IMG/VR virus record: IMGVR_UViG_3300009147_000025
Span: 1-24,446 of that record
Strand: one strand, 5' to 3'
From: a virus
Length of the DNA stretch: 24,446 bases
The notes under the pieces are model-generated. The model saw only the letters and a list, made by a program, of their open reading frames with translations, was not told where the DNA came from and searched no databases. A program made the position numbers and the translations under genes. Positions 22,991-24,446 of the stretch are shown here, one piece after another. Each line of letters opens with the position of its first letter. Positions within the stretch are counted from its first letter, which is position 1.

Positions 22991-23340
22991 GGTTGGTTCA
23001 TTGGATGACCAGACGACCGTGGACGCTGGCATTGGTGACCTGGGTTGTTCTGGCGGTTCCTGGTTTTGTGGTGGTGCAACGGGACCACGATCGCAGCGAC
23101 CGGTTCGTTGACTGCCTCACCGATTGGGCGAACGAGACGTCTGGGAGATCAAGTGTCCTAGGCAAGGCGTCACAGGATCGGGACGATGCGGTGTCGAAGG
23201 TGTTGCGTGATGCCGCTCGAGCTGACCGGGATGCGCTTATTCGTGACCTGGCGTACTACGTCCAGCTGGACGACGCGCGGCGGGCTCTTTTAGCCGAGCA
23301 TCCGGTTCCGGAACCGCCGACTCTGCGGTGTCGCAGATAG
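22978..23340 (+). CDS. single-TM membrane-anchored protein before the endolysin
   Basis: This 120-residue protein has a basic N-terminus and one hydrophobic anchor (about 15-34, TLALVTWVVLAVPGFVVV), followed by a charged, helical outer part (residues 36-108) with two Cys (46 and 118) and Pro-rich end. Topology is probably N-in, C-out. The position beside the endolysin gene and this shape recall Rz-like or LysZ-type lysis accessories of actinophages, but no sequence signature proves that. ATG 22978 has GGTGA three bases upstream. ATG 22987 would give the classic ATGA overlap with the 32-residue frame, and the choice is open. Confidence 0.65.
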   Translation: MAPMRLVHWMTRRPWTLALVTWVVLAVPGFVVVQRDHDRSDRFVDCLTDWANETSGRSSVLGKASQDRDDAVSKVLRDAARADRDALIRDLAYYVQLDDARRALLAEHPVPEPPTLRCRR

Positions 23341-23362
23341 TTCAGATTGGACGGACACGCCA

Positions 23363-24376
23363 ATGGCTTTGTTCATCCCGGATATCTCCCATCACCAGGG
23401 CGACATCAGCATCCAGGCATTGAAGGATCAGGGCGCCGCTGCGCTGCTTGCTAGGGTTGGGCAGGGCGCGGGCAGACGCACCAACGGCCAGACCTACGGC
23501 ACAACCCAGGACCGCAAATGGGCCCGCGACCTCGCCGAGGCAAGGCGGGTTGGGTTGCGGATCGTTCCCTACTGGTATATCGGGAACCTGATCTCCGCTG
23601 ACGAGAACGCGAGGCTCGCCGCCTTGTGGGTGGGTGACACGAGTCTGCCGTGGATGCTCGACCATGAGGACGCGTCCGGTTCGATCGGTTTCTACCATGA
23701 GGTCCTCGCCGCGTTCGCCCGGCGCGGCCTCACCGTGGCCCTGGGCTATGTCCCACATTGGTACTGGGAAGGTGCCGGCGGCCGGGCGTCACTCGTCCCG
23801 GGCCCACCGTTGGTGTCGTCGCGCTATAGCACCGCCAACGGATCCCCCAGTCAGATCTACGCCGCAGCGGGCGGGGATGGCGGAGCCGGGTGGGCCTCCT
23901 ACGGGGGGCAGTCGGTCGCCCTGTGGCAGTTCACCAACAAGGCATCGCTCGCCGGGCAGGCGATCGATTGCAGCGCATTTCGAGGAACCGAGGAGCAACT
24001 AGCCGCCCTGCTGGGCGGGGAGGAGAACGACATGCAGCCCACCGACGTCCTCACGGTCAGTTCGCCCGGCGACCGCACCTACACCGAACCCCAAACCGTG
24101 CAGACCTTGCTCGGTGACACCTTTTTCCACACCAGCCACATGGCGAAGACACTGCTACCCCAACTGATCGCCGCCGTGGCCGAGGGGGACGTCGCTCCCG
24201 ATGCCATCTTGGCCCGCCTCGAATCCGCCGTGCGCGAGGCGACCGCCGAGGCCATCGGCACGTCCGTGCTCCCGGCTCTGCGTGAGGTCGTGCACGAGGT
24301 GCTCGGCGAGGACAACGCCGCGCAGGCCGACGCCATCGTCACCCGAATCGCCGAGCGCTTGCGCCCGGCAGCCTGA
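23363..24376 (+). CDS. endolysin, GH25-family muramidase
   Basis: This 337-residue protein has an N-terminal GH25 lysozyme domain (about 4-218) that would cleave the MurNAc-GlcNAc bond of peptidoglycan. It opens PDISHHQGD (Asp7). The catalytic DxE motif is Asp100/Glu102 in WMLDHED, and the closing strand is VALWQFT with the AIDCSAF end. There is no signal peptide, so it needs a holin or similar export. Residues 222-337 are an Ala/Glu-rich helical tail (LLPQLIAAVAEGD, ILARLESAVREATAEAI) as in other actinophage lysins, perhaps for oligomerisation or wall binding. The ribosome site is modest (GGACGGA). No LysB-type esterase follows in the window. Confidence 0.92.
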   Translation: MALFIPDISHHQGDISIQALKDQGAAALLARVGQGAGRRTNGQTYGTTQDRKWARDLAEARRVGLRIVPYWYIGNLISADENARLAALWVGDTSLPWMLDHEDASGSIGFYHEVLAAFARRGLTVALGYVPHWYWEGAGGRASLVPGPPLVSSRYSTANGSPSQIYAAAGGDGGAGWASYGGQSVALWQFTNKASLAGQAIDCSAFRGTEEQLAALLGGEENDMQPTDVLTVSSPGDRTYTEPQTVQTLLGDTFFHTSHMAKTLLPQLIAAVAEGDVAPDAILARLESAVREATAEAIGTSVLPALREVVHEVLGEDNAAQADAIVTRIAERLRPAA

Positions 24377-24397
24377 CCCATGATCGGAGCAAGAACA

Positions 24398-24446
24398 ATG
24401 ACCGCAGTCAAGGCAGTCGTGCAGCTGCTGGTGGCCATCCTCGCCG
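24398..24446 (+). CDS. start of a hydrophobic, holin-like gene (partial)
   Basis: Sixteen codons are visible before the window ends: MTAVKAVVQLLVAILA. The ATG at 24398 has GGAG (24386-24389) eight bases upstream. ATG 24380 is in frame but lacks a ribosome site. A hydrophobic start immediately after an endolysin gene fits a holin, but the rest of the gene is outside the window, so this is a suggestion only. Confidence 0.45.
   Translation, partial: MTAVKAVVQLLVAILA

Overview
The window is 24.4 kb of GC-rich, densely packed DNA with every credible gene on the + strand. Stop/start overlaps (GTGA, ATGA, TGATG) are frequent and no gap exceeds about 120 bp. Gene content and order are those of the virion-structure and lysis half of a siphovirus (long, non-contractile tail) infecting a high-GC actinobacterium. 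It may be a free phage or a prophage. No integrase, repressor, replication gene, tRNA or host gene is visible, so lifestyle and host genus cannot be read from this window.

Layout. 63-6127 is packaging and head: small terminase, large terminase, a small membrane protein, HK97-type portal, prohead protease with an extra C-terminal domain, and HK97-fold major capsid protein. A 34-nt perfect palindrome follows the capsid gene. 6205-11730 is an unusual block of nine beta-rich or repeat proteins between capsid and connector: two tandem paralogues, a protein ending in a SAP/HeH-like helix pair, a small hydrophobic beta protein, a tail-fibre-like protein with an inserted domain, an unknown, a right-handed beta-helix protein, a second unknown beta protein, and a 402-residue protein made of sixteen 20-residue repeats. 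11730-14154 is neck and tail tube: Ig-like/gp6-like connector, tail-terminator-like protein, HK97 gp10-like protein, a small Pro-rich protein and the major tail protein. 14151-14980 holds the two tail-assembly chaperone frames joined by a canonical -1 slippery heptamer (CCCAAAA). An endonuclease VII-like HNH gene is wedged in before the tape measure (15591-19151). A 916-residue tail-tip protein, a small tip protein and a 65-residue unknown follow. 22690-24446 looks like a lysis region: three small proteins (two with membrane segments), a GH25 muramidase endolysin and the start of a hydrophobic, holin-like gene cut by the window edge.

How it fits together. Terminase loads DNA through the portal into a protease-matured capsid. 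The connector, terminator and gp10-like proteins join head to tail. Chaperones wrap the tape measure while tail-tube protein polymerises. The tip protein, which appears to carry two inserted lectin-like sandwiches, would contact the host, and the muramidase with membrane proteins would release progeny. The block between capsid and connector is the least expected part. Its position and beta-rich content suggest capsid-surface decoration or head fibres, which is inference. The most notable single items are the 20-residue repeat protein, its in-frame junction with the upstream gene across one TAA codon, and the programmed frameshift.
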